Of a stretch of DNA of 64,000 nt, positions 27,352 to 37,306 are shown in pieces. The notes under the pieces are model-generated. The model did no database searches. It worked only from the letters and a program-made list of their open reading frames with translations, and was not told where the DNA came from. Source of the stretch: Aeromicrobium phragmitis. Its GTDB lineage: Bacteria; Actinomycetota; Actinomycetes; Propionibacteriales; Nocardioidaceae. Position 1 is the stretch's first letter; the number at the start of each line of letters is the position of its first letter. The translations under genes were made by a program, and so were the position numbers. Location of the stretch: assembly GCF_003674095.1 (NCBI RefSeq), contig NZ_RDBF01000001.1, positions 496,001-560,000 on the forward strand. Reading direction: 5' to 3'.

Positions 27352-27478
27352 GAATGGATCTTGGCACGCGGCACTGACATGCTGTTCCTCGGGAGCATGC
27401 TGCGCGGCGGAGGGTTGACAGGGCACGCTACGGTGTGCTGCGTTCCCACCATTCTCGGGATCAGTCAGGAAGTGGGTC

Positions 27479-30175
27479 GTGGCCAAGCTCGTCATCGTCG
27501 AGTCGCCGAACAAGGTACGCAGCATTCAGGCGTACCTCGGCGACGACTACGTCGTGGACTCCTCCGTGGGGCACATCCGCGACCTTCCGCGGGGAGCGGA
27601 CCAGGTGCCCGACAAGCACAAGGGCAAGGCGTGGGCCCGGCTCGGCGTCGACATCGAGAACGGATTCGAACCCGTCTATGTCGTGTCTGCCGACAAGAAG
27701 TCGCAGATCACGAAGCTCAAGAAGCTACTGAAGGACGCCGACGAACTCGTCCTGGCGACCGATGAGGACCGCGAGGGCGAAGCCATCGCGTGGCACCTGC
27801 TCGATGAGCTCAAGCCCAAGGTCCCGGTCAAGCGCATCGTCTTCAACGAGATCACCAAGGAGGCGATCCAGCGCGCGATCGCCAACCCGCGCGACGTCGA
27901 CATGGATCTCGTCGACGCGCAGGAGACCCGGCGGATCCTCGACCGGCTCTACGGGTACGAGGTCAGCCCGGTCCTGTGGAAGAAGGTCATGAGCGGCCTC
28001 TCCGCGGGCCGCGTGCAGTCGGTGGCCACGCGCCTCGTCGTGGAACGCGAGCGCGAGCGCATGGCGTTCACCGTCGCGTCCTACTGGGATCTCGAGGCCA
28101 CCTTCGACGCCGGTGAGGGTCACGAACCGCGGACGTTCGGCGCCAAGCTCGCCTCCCTCGACGGCAAGCGGGTCGCGAACGGCTCGCACTTCGACAACAC
28201 CGGCCGGCTCAAGGGCAAGGGCGACGTCGCGCATCTCGACGAGGAGAAGGCGCGTGCCCTGGCCGCCTCGCTCGAGGGCCGCGACTTCGCGGTCCGCTCG
28301 GTCGAGTCCAAGCCGTACACCCGCCGGCCGTACGCCCCCTTCCGCACCACGACGTTGCAGCAGGAGGCCTCCCGCAAGTTCGGTTTCGGCGCCCAGCGGA
28401 CGATGTCGGTCGCGCAGCGGCTCTACGAGGGCGGCTTCATCACCTACATGCGTACGGACTCCGTGACGCTGTCGCAGAGCGCCATCGCCGCGGCCCGCGC
28501 GCAGGTCAAGGAGCTGTACGGCGCGTCCTACCTGCCCGACAAGCCGCGCGTCTACACCGGCAAGGTCAAGAACGCTCAGGAGGCGCACGAGGCGATCCGC
28601 CCCGCTGGCGAGTCGTTCCGCACCCCGCGGCAGACCGGCCTGTCCGGTGACGAGCTGCGGTTGTACGAGCTGATCTGGAAGCGCACCGTCGCCTCCCAGA
28701 TGTCCGACGCGAAGGGCGAACAGGTCAGCATCCGGATCGGTGCCGAGGCCGGTAGCGGGGAAGACGTCGAGTTCGCGACGAGCGGTCGCACCATCACGTT
28801 CTACGGCTTCCTCAAGGCGTACGTCGAGTCCAGCGAGGACCCCGACGCCGCCGACGACGACCAGCAGACCAAGCTCCCGGTCCTCGGCGAGGGTGAGCAG
28901 GTCACCGCCACCGAGCTCGAGGCCGCTGGTCACCAGACCAAGCCCCCGGCGCGGTACACGGAGGCCAGCCTGATCAAGGAGCTGGAGGAGCGCGAGATCG
29001 GTCGGCCGTCGACGTACGCGTCGATCGTCAACACGATCCAGAACCGCGGCTACGTGTACAAGAAGGGCACGGCGCTCGTGCCGGCCTGGATCGCGTTCAG
29101 CGTCGTCCGGCTCATGGAGCGGCACTTCGGGCGCCTCATCCAGTACGACTTCACGGCCGAACTCGAGGACGTGCTCGACGAGGTCTCCCACGGACGTGAG
29201 GATCGCGTCGCGGTGCTGCAGAGCTTCTGGGCCGGTGAGGGCGAAGGCAACACGGGCCTCAAGCGGCTCGTGGACAACCTGCCCGACATCGATGCGCGGG
29301 AGATCGCCACGTTCGAGATCGGCGAGGACATCCACCTGCGCGTCGGGCGGTACGGCCCCTACCTCGAGGGCCCGCCCATGGTCACCGGCAAGGACGGCAC
29401 GGAGCAGCCCACGCGGGCGAACGTCCCCGAGGACCTGCCGCCGGACGAGCTGACGCTCGAGAAGGCCAAGGAGCTGCTGGCCAACCCCGCCGGGGCGGAG
29501 CGCGAGCTCGGAACGCACCCGGAGACGGGGCTTCCGATCGTCGTCAAGAACGGCCGGTACGGCCCGTACGTGACCGAGGCGCTGCCCGAGGACGCGCCGA
29601 AGAGCGAGAAACCGCGCACCGCGAGCCTGTTCAGCTCGATGAGCCTCGACACCGTCACGCTCGAGGACGCCGTCAAGCTGCTGACTCTGCCCCGGATCGT
29701 CGGCACGGACACCGACGGCACGGAGATCACCGCGCAGAACGGTCGATACGGTCCGTACCTCAAGAAGGGCACGGACTCGCGGTCACTGGAGTCCGAGGAG
29801 CAGCTGTTCACGCTCACCGAGGAGCAGGCGCGGGCGATCTACGCACAGCCCAAGACCTTCGGTCGTCGCGCTGCCAAGCCGCCGCTCAAGGAGCTCGGCG
29901 AGGACCCGGTGAGCGGCAAGCCGATCGTCGCCAAGGACGGCCGGTTCGGTCCGTACGTGACCGACGGCGAGTACAACGCGACGCTGCGCAAGGACGACGA
30001 CATCGAGACGCTCACGCACGAGCGTGCCGTGGAGCTGCTGGCGGAGCGCCGGGCCAAGGGCCCGGCCAAGAAGGGTGCCAAGAAGACCACGAAGAAGTCG
30101 GCTGCCAAGAAGACGACGGCCAAGAAGTCCACGACGAAGAAGACGACCAAGAAGTCCACCGCCAAGAAGTCCTGA
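27479..30175 (+). CDS. topA: DNA topoisomerase I
   Basis: The 898-residue protein begins at GTG 27479 with the Toprim strand VAKLVIVESPNKVRSIQAYL; acidic Toprim residues are in ATDEDREGEAIAWHL. The catalytic Tyr is residue 323 in GGFITYMRTDS. After the core there are several Topo_C repeats with GRYGPY, in place of Cys4 zinc fingers, then a Lys-rich tail of about 35 residues built of KKTTKKSAAKK-type units, characteristic of actinobacterial TopA. It relaxes negative supercoils. A TTGACA at 27415 has no good -10 at normal spacing. Confidence 0.96.
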   Translation: MAKLVIVESPNKVRSIQAYLGDDYVVDSSVGHIRDLPRGADQVPDKHKGKAWARLGVDIENGFEPVYVVSADKKSQITKLKKLLKDADELVLATDEDREGEAIAWHLLDELKPKVPVKRIVFNEITKEAIQRAIANPRDVDMDLVDAQETRRILDRLYGYEVSPVLWKKVMSGLSAGRVQSVATRLVVERERERMAFTVASYWDLEATFDAGEGHEPRTFGAKLASLDGKRVANGSHFDNTGRLKGKGDVAHLDEEKARALAASLEGRDFAVRSVESKPYTRRPYAPFRTTTLQQEASRKFGFGAQRTMSVAQRLYEGGFITYMRTDSVTLSQSAIAAARAQVKELYGASYLPDKPRVYTGKVKNAQEAHEAIRPAGESFRTPRQTGLSGDELRLYELIWKRTVASQMSDAKGEQVSIRIGAEAGSGEDVEFATSGRTITFYGFLKAYVESSEDPDAADDDQQTKLPVLGEGEQVTATELEAAGHQTKPPARYTEASLIKELEEREIGRPSTYASIVNTIQNRGYVYKKGTALVPAWIAFSVVRLMERHFGRLIQYDFTAELEDVLDEVSHGREDRVAVLQSFWAGEGEGNTGLKRLVDNLPDIDAREIATFEIGEDIHLRVGRYGPYLEGPPMVTGKDGTEQPTRANVPEDLPPDELTLEKAKELLANPAGAERELGTHPETGLPIVVKNGRYGPYVTEALPEDAPKSEKPRTASLFSSMSLDTVTLEDAVKLLTLPRIVGTDTDGTEITAQNGRYGPYLKKGTDSRSLESEEQLFTLTEEQARAIYAQPKTFGRRAAKPPLKELGEDPVSGKPIVAKDGRFGPYVTDGEYNATLRKDDDIETLTHERAVELLAERRAKGPAKKGAKKTTKKSAAKKTTAKKSTTKKTTKKSTAKKS

Positions 30176-30240
30176 CGCGGCGCGGATTCCGTGGTGCGTC
30201 AATGCCGGGCGTTCCGGTGACACGGTCCTACTCTCGTGTC

Positions 30241-30945
30241 ATGACAGAACTCACTCCGGTTCACGGCACCGCGCAGAAGCTCGGTGCTGAGGCACTCGGT
30301 ACTTTCTGGCTCGTCTTGGGGGGCTGTGGCACTGCGATCTTCGCCGGCGAATACGTCGGCTTCGTGGGTGTCGCGCTGGCGTTCGGTCTCACCGTGCTCA
30401 CGGGTGCCTACGCCTTCGGTCCCGTCTCCGGCGGCCACTTCAACCCTGCTGTGTCGGTCGGCCTCGCGGTCGCTCGTCGCTTCGCCTGGAAGGAGCTGCC
30501 GGGCTATGTGGTCGCGCAGCTCATCGGGGCGACGATCGCCGGGGCGGTGCTGCTGCTCATCGCCTCGGGCGTCAGCGGCTTCACGACCGCGGACGGCTTC
30601 GCGACGAACGGCTACGGCGATCATTCCCCGGCCGGCTACAACCTCACGTCGGTGATCGTCGCCGAGGTCCTGCTGACCGCCTTCTTCCTCTTCGTCATCC
30701 TCGGTGCGTCGGCCAAGCGCGCGGCGGTCGGATTCTCCGGCCTCGTGATCGGCCTGGCCCTCACCCTCATCCACCTCATCAGCATCCCGATCAGCAACAC
30801 CTCGGTGAACCCGGCGCGGTCCCTCGGCGTCGCCTGGTATGCCGGCGCCGATCCGCTCAGCCAGGTGTGGGTCTTCATCGTGGCGCCGCTCCTCGGCGCG
30901 GCGATCGCCGGATTCTCGTACGCGTTCCTGCTCGGTGACGACTGA
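30241..30945 (+). CDS. aqpZ: Aquaporin Z-type water channel
   Basis: The 234-residue protein has six helices and two half-helix NPA motifs (GGHFNPAVS and SVNPARSLG). The aromatic/arginine filter shows the Arg after the second NPA and a short loop D, as in water-selective AqpZ and not glycerol facilitators. I use ATG 30241 (MTELTPVHGTAQK) instead of the upstream ATG at 30202. The gene is single between topA and tmk. Confidence 0.92.
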   Translation: MTELTPVHGTAQKLGAEALGTFWLVLGGCGTAIFAGEYVGFVGVALAFGLTVLTGAYAFGPVSGGHFNPAVSVGLAVARRFAWKELPGYVVAQLIGATIAGAVLLLIASGVSGFTTADGFATNGYGDHSPAGYNLTSVIVAEVLLTAFFLFVILGASAKRAAVGFSGLVIGLALTLIHLISIPISNTSVNPARSLGVAWYAGADPLSQVWVFIVAPLLGAAIAGFSYAFLLGDD

Positions 30946-31009
30946 CCGTTCTCCACACCCGGTGCCCTGAGCGGGGCCTTCGTGGGCGGGCCCCATTAGG
31001 CTCGCTGTC

Positions 31010-31654
31010 ATGGAGGCCTCGCTCTACACCGAGACCGGTGTGTTCATCGCGTTCGAAGGCGGTGAGGGGTCCGGCAAATCCACCCAGGCGCGCTTGCTCG
31101 CCGGATGGCTCGAGGAGCACGGCCGATCCGTCGTGCTCACGCGCGAGCCGGGCGGCACGGCCGTGGGTCAACGGTTGCGCGACATCCTGCTCGACCCCTC
31201 CACCGGCGATCTCTCGCCGCGGGCCGAGGCGCTCGTCTACATCGCCGACAAGGCCGAGCACGTCGATCACGTGGTGCTCCCGGCCTTGGCCGACGGAAGG
31301 GTCGTCATCTCCGATCGCTACGTCGACTCCACGCTGGCCTATCAGGGCGCCGGGCGAGCGCTGCGTGCCGGCGAACTCGAGCCGATCGCCCGCTGGGCCA
31401 CCTCCGGCCTGCGGCCGCACCTCACCGTCGTGCTCGACATCGATCCCGTCGTCGGGCTCGAGCGCGCCGGCGCGCCTGATCGGATCGAGCGCGAGCCGCT
31501 GGACTTCCATCGCCGAGTGCGCGAGCACTTCCTCGAACTCGCCGCCGCGGACCCCGGCCACTACGCCGTCGTCGCGGCCGATCAGGATCCGCAGGAGATC
31601 CACCTCGCGATTCAGCAGGCCGTCGCGCCCTGGCTGGTGCAGGTGACGGCATGA
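31010..31654 (+). CDS. tmk: Thymidylate kinase
   Basis: The 214-residue enzyme has the P-loop FEGGEGSGKSTQARLLAGWL, the DRX motif VVISDRYVDSTLAYQGAGR and the TREPGGTAVGQRL segment of dTMP kinases. It phosphorylates dTMP to dTDP. Overlaps holB by 4 bp (ATGA), a common actinobacterial pair for DNA synthesis. Confidence 0.96.
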   Translation: MEASLYTETGVFIAFEGGEGSGKSTQARLLAGWLEEHGRSVVLTREPGGTAVGQRLRDILLDPSTGDLSPRAEALVYIADKAEHVDHVVLPALADGRVVISDRYVDSTLAYQGAGRALRAGELEPIARWATSGLRPHLTVVLDIDPVVGLERAGAPDRIEREPLDFHRRVREHFLELAAADPGHYAVVAADQDPQEIHLAIQQAVAPWLVQVTA

Positions 31655-32820
31655 CGGCCGTGCTCAGCGGCGTGTGGTCCGATCTGGTCGGCCAGGACAC
31701 CGTCGTCGCCTCGCTGCGTGAGGCCGTCGACGCGGCCTCCTCGGCCGCCGGCTCGCGCGAGCGTGGCATGACGCACGCCTGGCTGTTCACGGGTCCGCCC
31801 GGCTCGGGGCGGTCCACCGCCGCGGTCGCCTTCTCCGCGGCGCTGCAGTGCGAGAACGGCGGCTGCGGCACGTGCCAGTCGTGCACCACGGCGCGGGCCG
31901 GCAGCCACCCCGACATCACCGTGCTCAACACCGACGGCCTCTCGATCGGTGTCGCCGAAGCCCGCGAGATCGTCCGCACCGCGGCGCTGCGGCCGGCGGT
32001 CGGTCGCTGGCAGATCATCGTCGTCGAGGACGCCGATCGACTCACCGACCAAGCGGCCAACGCGCTGCTCAAGGCGGTCGAGGAGCCGTCGCCCTACACC
32101 GTCTGGATGCTGTGCGCCCCGGCCGTCGAGGACGTCATCACCACCATCCGCTCGCGGTGCCGTCCGGTGTTGTTGCGGACGCCCTCGGTCGACGCCATCA
32201 CCCGGCTGCTCGTCGAGCGCGACGGTCTCGAGGAGGTCGACGCCCGGGCCGCGGCAGCCGCATCGCAGGGACACATCGGACGGGCGCGAGGGCTGGCTCG
32301 CGACCCCGAAGCTCGACGCCGGCGTGCCGACATCCTCGGGCTGCCGCACTCGCTGCGCACGCTCGGCGACTGCCTGCGCGCTGCCAAGCGCATCGACGAC
32401 GAGGCCACGGCGCGCGCCAACGCCTATTGCGATGTCGCCGACGACCGCGAGAAAGCCGATCTCCAGGCGTCGTGGGGTGTCGAGGACCGCGGTAAGCGTC
32501 CCGCCGGGTACGCCGGTGCGCTGTCGGCCCTCACCAAGGAGCAGGAACGCCGCCGCAAGCGCATGGCTCGCGACAGTATCGACGGCGTCCTGCTCGACCT
32601 GCTGTCGTTCCTGCGTGACGTCATGGCCGTCCAACTCGGTGCGGGCCAGCACCCGATCAACGCCGACGTCGCCGACGACGTCGCCGCGATGGCGCGCGAC
32701 CGCAGCCCGGAGTCGATCGTGGAGGCGATCGACGCCGTCGTGCAGTGCCGCGAGGCGCTCGAAGCCAACGCCGCGCCTCTGCTCGCTGTCGAACACATGA
32801 TGACGAGGTTCCTACCGTGA
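31651..32820 (+). CDS. holB: DNA polymerase III subunit delta'
   Basis: The 389-residue AAA+ protein has a P-loop derivative FTGPPGSGRSTAAVAFSAAL (Lys of Walker A replaced by Arg), a zinc module CENGGCGTCQSC, ILVEDADRL as Walker B-like (IVVEDADRLTDQAANALLKA) and SRC-type sensor TIRSRCRPVLL. The lost Walker Lys agrees with delta' being catalytically inactive. It serves as the stator of the clamp loader. Downstream gene overlaps by 4 bp. Confidence 0.93.
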   Translation: MTAVLSGVWSDLVGQDTVVASLREAVDAASSAAGSRERGMTHAWLFTGPPGSGRSTAAVAFSAALQCENGGCGTCQSCTTARAGSHPDITVLNTDGLSIGVAEAREIVRTAALRPAVGRWQIIVVEDADRLTDQAANALLKAVEEPSPYTVWMLCAPAVEDVITTIRSRCRPVLLRTPSVDAITRLLVERDGLEEVDARAAAAASQGHIGRARGLARDPEARRRRADILGLPHSLRTLGDCLRAAKRIDDEATARANAYCDVADDREKADLQASWGVEDRGKRPAGYAGALSALTKEQERRRKRMARDSIDGVLLDLLSFLRDVMAVQLGAGQHPINADVADDVAAMARDRSPESIVEAIDAVVQCREALEANAAPLLAVEHMMTRFLP

Positions 32821-34358
32821 AGCGTTCCGTCGCCGTGGGGGTGGGCGTCGCCGTCGCCGCCCTCGCCCTGACCATCGCCGCCGCGCTGGGTGTCGCCAGC
32901 CTCCTGCGCGACGACGCGCCTCAGGCCACACCGTCCGAGCCGACCGGGGAGCAGGCACCCGACGGCCTCGAGGACTTCTACGCGCAGCACGTCGAATGGC
33001 GCGACTGCGAGGGCGGAGCCCAGTGCGGCACCGTCGAAGTCCCGGTGGACTATGCGGAGCCGGACGGCGAGACGCTCGAGCTGGCCATGCGCAAGGTGCC
33101 GGCCACCGGCGACGCGCAGAGCACGCTGTTCGTCAACCCCGGCGGGCCCGGAGGATCTGCCCAGGAGTTCGCCGACTACCTGAGCTCGATGCTCGGCGCC
33201 GATGTCCGCGAGATGTACGACGTCGTCGGCGTCGACCCGCGGGGCGTCGGTGAGAGCACCCCGCTGCAGTGCCTCGACGATGCCGACTTCGGGGGATTCA
33301 TCGCACTCGATCCCGACCCCGAGACGCCCGACGAGGTGGACGCCGTGCGCGAGGGCATCGTCGATATGGGCGAGGCGTGCGCGCAGAACTCCGGAGAACT
33401 CGCCGCCCACGTCTCCACCGAGGAGGTCGCTCGCGATCACGACATCGTACGCGCGGTGCTCGGCGAGGACCGGCTGGACTGGTTCGGGGCGTCGTACGGC
33501 ACGCAGGTGGGTGCCACGTACGCGCATCTGTTCCCCGAGAAAGTTGGCCGGATGGTGCTCGACGGCGGCCTCGACCCGAGCCTCGACTCGATCGACCTGT
33601 CACTCGGACAGGCGCAGGGGTTCCAACTCGCCCTGGAGTCGTACATCGACGACTGCGTCGCCAAGGGCTGCGTGCTGGGCGAGACCCCCGAGCAGGCGCT
33701 CGATACGGTGGCCGCCTTCATGCAGCGCCTGGAAGAGCAGCCCATGGCCACCGAGAGTGGGCGTGAACTGACCGAAGGGCTGGCCTTCTACGGCGTGGCG
33801 GTCACGCTGTACGCACAGCAGTCGTGGTCGTACTTGACGGCCGCCTTCGAAGCGGCGCTGGAAGACGACGACCCGTCGATCTTCCTGCAGCTGGCCGACA
33901 TCTACTTCGACCGCAACCTTGAGGGCGAGTTCATCAGCAACTCCGGGCAGGTCATCTACGCGGTCAACTGTCTGGACGGCTCGCCCGACATCTCGGTAGA
34001 GGAGCTGGAGGCCGAGGTTCTGCCGCGTTTCCGCCAGGCGTCGCCGATCTTCGGCGGAGCGCTCGGTTGGGGTGTTCTGGCCTGCGCCGACTGGCCGATC
34101 GAGGCGAGCTACCCGCAGGAGGCGGTCACTGCGGAGGGCGCCGCACCGATCGTCGTCGTCGGCACCACGCGCGACCCGGCCACGCCGTACGCGTGGTCGG
34201 AGGCGCTCGCCGCGCAGCTCGAGTCCGGCGTCCTCGTCACCCGGGAGGGCGACGGGCACACCGGCTACGGCATGGGCAATGCCTGTGTCGACGAGGCGAT
34301 CGACGCCTATCTCGTCGACGGCACGGTGCCCGAGGACGGCCTCGTCTGCGGCGAGTGA
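32817..34358 (+). CDS. Secreted alpha/beta hydrolase, tripeptidyl-aminopeptidase (TAP/SlpD) type
   Basis: GTG 32817 overlaps the holB stop. The 513-residue product starts with a signal/anchor helix (VAVGVGVAVAALALTIAAAL), then an alpha/beta hydrolase with oxyanion region VNPGGPGGS, nucleophile elbow WFGASYGTQVGATY and a C-terminal TAP-like part where GDGHTGYGMGNAC gives the catalytic His. Such enzymes cut short peptides or esters outside the membrane. There is no lipobox, so membrane anchoring via the N-terminal helix is likely. Confidence 0.9.
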   Translation: MKRSVAVGVGVAVAALALTIAAALGVASLLRDDAPQATPSEPTGEQAPDGLEDFYAQHVEWRDCEGGAQCGTVEVPVDYAEPDGETLELAMRKVPATGDAQSTLFVNPGGPGGSAQEFADYLSSMLGADVREMYDVVGVDPRGVGESTPLQCLDDADFGGFIALDPDPETPDEVDAVREGIVDMGEACAQNSGELAAHVSTEEVARDHDIVRAVLGEDRLDWFGASYGTQVGATYAHLFPEKVGRMVLDGGLDPSLDSIDLSLGQAQGFQLALESYIDDCVAKGCVLGETPEQALDTVAAFMQRLEEQPMATESGRELTEGLAFYGVAVTLYAQQSWSYLTAAFEAALEDDDPSIFLQLADIYFDRNLEGEFISNSGQVIYAVNCLDGSPDISVEELEAEVLPRFRQASPIFGGALGWGVLACADWPIEASYPQEAVTAEGAAPIVVVGTTRDPATPYAWSEALAAQLESGVLVTREGDGHTGYGMGNACVDEAIDAYLVDGTVPEDGLVCGE

Positions 34359-34377
34359 GTCGGGCGCGCGGGGGCGG

Positions 34378-34668
34378 TCAGTCCCGGGCGATGGCCTCGT
34401 GGTGGTGGATGACCTCGTCGATGATGAACGTCAGGAACTTCTGCGCGAACGCCGGATCGAGGTCGGCCTCCTCGGCCTTGGCCCGCAAGCGGGCGATCTG
34501 ACGTGCCTCCCGGTCCGGATCGGCGGGCGGGAGGTGGTGCTCGGCCTTGAGTTTCCCGACCCGCTTCGTGCACTTGAAGCGCTCCGCGAGGAGGTGCACC
34601 AGGGCGGCGTCGATGTTGTCGATGCTGGCGCGGATCTCTTCGAGCTCGGCGCGGATGTCGTCGTCCAC
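34378..34668 (-). CDS. Chorismate mutase, AroQ type
   Basis: The 96-residue all-helical protein (GTG 34668) matches AroQ: IRASIDNIDAALVHLLAERF, the basic CTKRVGKLKAEHHLPPADPD segment and EARQIARLRAKAEEADLDP. Conserved Arg/Lys positions for chorismate binding are present. It rearranges chorismate to prephenate for Phe and Tyr synthesis. It is convergent with the hydrolase gene and upstream of tRNA-Thr on the other strand. Confidence 0.88.
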   Translation of the reverse strand: MDDDIRAELEEIRASIDNIDAALVHLLAERFKCTKRVGKLKAEHHLPPADPDREARQIARLRAKAEEADLDPAFAQKFLTFIIDEVIHHHEAIARD

Positions 34669-34760
34669 CCCGCGATTCTACGAAGCACCCCCTCGATTCG
34701 ATCCAGCGCGGGTCCCCAGGTAGACTCCCTGTGGTTCGACGGGCGATCCTCGTCGACCGC

Positions 34761-34836
34761 GCCGCCTTAGCTCAGTCGGTAGAGCATCTCACTCGTAATG
34801 AGAAGGTCGTCGGTTCGATTCCGACAGGCGGCTCCA
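34761..34836 (+). tRNA. tRNA-Thr (CGT anticodon)
   Basis: A complete 76-nt cloverleaf: acceptor GCCGCCT paired with AGGCGGC, D arm GCTC/GAGC, anticodon arm TCTCA/TGAGA with loop CTCGTAA (anticodon CGT), T arm GTCGG/CCGAC with TTCGATT, discriminator T, and genome-encoded CCA. CGT reads the Thr codon ACG, which is heavily used in this GC-rich DNA. Confidence 0.97.
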
Positions 34837-34844
34837 CTCTTCGC

Positions 34845-34874
34845 AGCGCCGGCCCTGGGGTTCGGCGCTTTTTT
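34845..34874 (+). terminator. Intrinsic terminator of tRNA-Thr
   Basis: AGCGCCG (34845-34851) pairs perfectly with CGGCGCT (34863-34869) and is followed by a run of T (34869-34874). It lies 9 bp past the tRNA. Confidence 0.9.
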
Positions 34875-34879
34875 GGTGC

Positions 34880-36076
34880 TCAGGCGCGCTGTCGGGGTGA
34901 CTCGACGCGCTCGTCGGATCGACGCATCGGCTCGCCCTGGCGCGCGGACTCGGTGCGGAACCAGACGCCCACCCGCTTGGCGAAACGATGGGACGGGCGC
35001 TCGACGAGGCGGAAGAACACGGCCGCGGCCGGGATCGAGACGGCGAGCGCGATCGGGAGGACGTACGGTCCGCGGTCGGGCCCGAGGAGCTCGGCAGCCG
35101 CGATGATGATCGGCTCGTGGATGAGATAGAGGCTGAAGGAGATACCGCCGAGCCACAGGACCGGGCGCAGCTCGAGCATCCGCACGAGCGGCCGCGCGTG
35201 GACAGCGGCCGCGACGAGGATGCCGGAGCCCAGCACCACGAGGACACCGGTCAGGGCGGTCGTGCCGGCCGACGGCGCGAGGATCGGAGCCAGGCTCCAG
35301 CGGCTGCTGATCAGCAGGAGGCCGAACAGCGCCGCCGCCGTCCATCCCCATCGGGCACGACCTGAGGTGCTCGGCGTGGTGGTCACCAACTCCGACAAAG
35401 CGATGCCGACGCCGAACATCGGCAGGTAGATGAGCCATGCGTCGCCGGCGTAGTAACCGACACCGGACGCGGCGATGCACAGGGCGGCGAGCAGGAGGGG
35501 CGATCGCCGCAGTGCTACCGCCGCGACCATGTACAGCGGCAGGAGGACCGAGAAGATGACCTCCCACTGCAGCGACCACAGCGGACTGATGAGGCGCGAG
35601 GGCCCGAAGACGAGGGTGAGGTCGTGGAGCACACCGGTCACCGTGGGAGCAGGCGGACGGTGCGCGATCCACGGGCCGAGTGACCCGTCTGCGGTTCGAG
35701 GGAACGCCGCAGCCACCGCGACGCCGAACGCGACCGCACCGGCCACCGGGAGATAGAGGCGCGCGAGCCGCTCGGGAAAGTAACCGGCCCAGTCGAATCG
35801 CGGGCTCCGTGCCTTCAGCCCGAGCACGAGGCCCGAGAGCACGAAGAACACCACGACCGCCTCGCCGCCGGCCCACACCAGGTGCAAGGGCGTGTAGCTG
35901 AGCCACCAGGCGGGTGAGCCCTCGGTCGTCGCCTCGTAGGGCGCGAAGTAGGGAGTCGCCAGCGCCGGGATGGTCAAGACGGCGTGGTGCACCACGACGA
36001 CGAGCGCGGCGAGCCCACGAAGACCGTCGAGCGACCGCAGGCGCGGCGTCGTCTGGGGCTCGGGCACGCGCTCCAT
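34880..36076 (-). CDS. Acyltransferase 3 (OafA-like) membrane protein
   Basis: The 398-residue protein has about ten helices, the active-site region RLRSLDGLRGLAALVVVVHH with the catalytic His, and GGEAVVVFFVLSGLVLGL. These are signatures of the acyltransferase_3 family (Pfam PF01757), which O-acetylates sugars, peptidoglycan or polyketides at the membrane. There is no extra SGNH domain. The gene is monocistronic, and its substrate cannot be predicted from neighbours. Confidence 0.87.
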   Translation of the reverse strand: MERVPEPQTTPRLRSLDGLRGLAALVVVVHHAVLTIPALATPYFAPYEATTEGSPAWWLSYTPLHLVWAGGEAVVVFFVLSGLVLGLKARSPRFDWAGYFPERLARLYLPVAGAVAFGVAVAAAFPRTADGSLGPWIAHRPPAPTVTGVLHDLTLVFGPSRLISPLWSLQWEVIFSVLLPLYMVAAVALRRSPLLLAALCIAASGVGYYAGDAWLIYLPMFGVGIALSELVTTTPSTSGRARWGWTAAALFGLLLISSRWSLAPILAPSAGTTALTGVLVVLGSGILVAAAVHARPLVRMLELRPVLWLGGISFSLYLIHEPIIIAAAELLGPDRGPYVLPIALAVSIPAAAVFFRLVERPSHRFAKRVGVWFRTESARQGEPMRRSDERVESPRQRA

Positions 36077-36136
36077 CCTGGCAGGGCAGCAAAAATGCTG
36101 TGCTCGACGCTCGCGTTGATCGAGGGCAGGGCGAGA

Positions 36137-37306
36137 TCAGGCAGGCGGAGTGGAAAGACGGCGGGCGACCGTGACGTCCGTGCTGCTGTGAGCGACGATC
36201 GAAGCCAGGACGACGACTGTGGTGAGTGCGAGAACGTCGTCAGCCATGTCCATGCCGCTGAAGGCGACGATGACGGCGTACGCGACGCTGGCGAAACCTT
36301 TGGGGCCGAACCAGGCCACGGAAAGCCGTTCGGCCATCGTGAGCCGCGTACCCACCAGGGTGAGCACGATGGGTGCGGGACGGGCGACGAGGATCACGAG
36401 GCCGGCGAGAATGACGCCCGCCCATCCCGCGGTGCCCAGCGTGCCGAGATCGACCAGGGACGCGAAGGCGATCAGCGCGGCCCCCTTGACCATCTCGGAC
36501 ACCAGCTCGCCCGTCGGGCGGAAGGTCTCGGAGGCGTCGGGCGCCAGCGTCGCGATCGTGGCTCCTGCGAGGAAGGCGGCGAGGAACTGGTTGGCGTGAA
36601 TCTGCTCGCAGATGCCGAACAGCAGCACCGCGCAGGCCAACGGCCCGAGTGGGCGCAGGGAAGCCACGGCTCCCACCCCGGGGATGCGCAGCAGCAGCCA
36701 GATGAGGACGGGCAGGGCGATGCCGACCGCGGCGCCGGCGGCGAGCTCCACCACCAGAATCCCGGGGTCGGTGGAGAAGTTCTCGGGGGCACCGCCGGCC
36801 ACGCCGACGAGGACGAGCACGGCAGGCAGCGCAAGCCCATCGTTGAGTCCACTCTCGACGTTGAGCAGGTTACGCACCCGGGCGGGGACGTCCTCCCGCC
36901 CGACCAGGGCGGACGCGAACACCGGGTCGGTGGGCGCGAGGACGGCGGCAAGGACGAGGGCCACCAACCACGGCAGACCGACCACGAAATGCCCGGCGGC
37001 GGCGATGATCGCGAAGGTCAACGGCATCGCGAGCAGCAGCGCGCGCGCCGGCGCACCCAGCCGCCGCCTCACCTCGCGCCATGGAGCGTGTTGCCCGTCC
37101 GTGAACAGGATCGTGAACAGTGCGATCTCAGCGGTGCGTTCGACCACGTGATCATCGAGATCGACGAGGTCGAACCCGAGTGGCCCTGCCACGAGGCCGG
37201 TCACCAGGAAGACCGCCGACGTGGACAGCGGGCTGCGTGCCGCGATGGCTGACGTGAGCACGGCCAGGAGGGCCGCCGTGCCGAACACCAGAGCGAGGGC
37301 GGTCAC
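36137..37306 (-). CDS. Cation:proton antiporter (NhaP/CPA1-like)
   Basis: The 389-residue product (GTG 37306) has about 12 helices; APTDPVFASALVGREDVPAR and VESGLNDGLALPAVLVL carry the conserved TDP and (E)SGLNDG acidic residues of the CPA1 sodium/proton exchangers. Translation is coupled (GTGA) to the upstream K+ channel gene, so Na+/K+-H+ homeostasis is likely. K+ as substrate is inferred from the pairing. Confidence 0.85.
   Translation of the reverse strand: MTALALVFGTAALLAVLTSAIAARSPLSTSAVFLVTGLVAGPLGFDLVDLDDHVVERTAEIALFTILFTDGQHAPWREVRRRLGAPARALLLAMPLTFAIIAAAGHFVVGLPWLVALVLAAVLAPTDPVFASALVGREDVPARVRNLLNVESGLNDGLALPAVLVLVGVAGGAPENFSTDPGILVVELAAGAAVGIALPVLIWLLLRIPGVGAVASLRPLGPLACAVLLFGICEQIHANQFLAAFLAGATIATLAPDASETFRPTGELVSEMVKGAALIAFASLVDLGTLGTAGWAGVILAGLVILVARPAPIVLTLVGTRLTMAERLSVAWFGPKGFASVAYAVIVAFSGMDMADDVLALTTVVVLASIVAHSSTDVTVARRLSTPPA

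Noticed and set aside
27415..27420. TTGACA before topA as a -35 box
   Set aside because: No -10-like hexamer at 16-18 bp; left unannotated.
34731..35129. An open frame crossing the tRNA-Thr
   Set aside because: It contains the tRNA and terminator and has no recognisable protein pattern.
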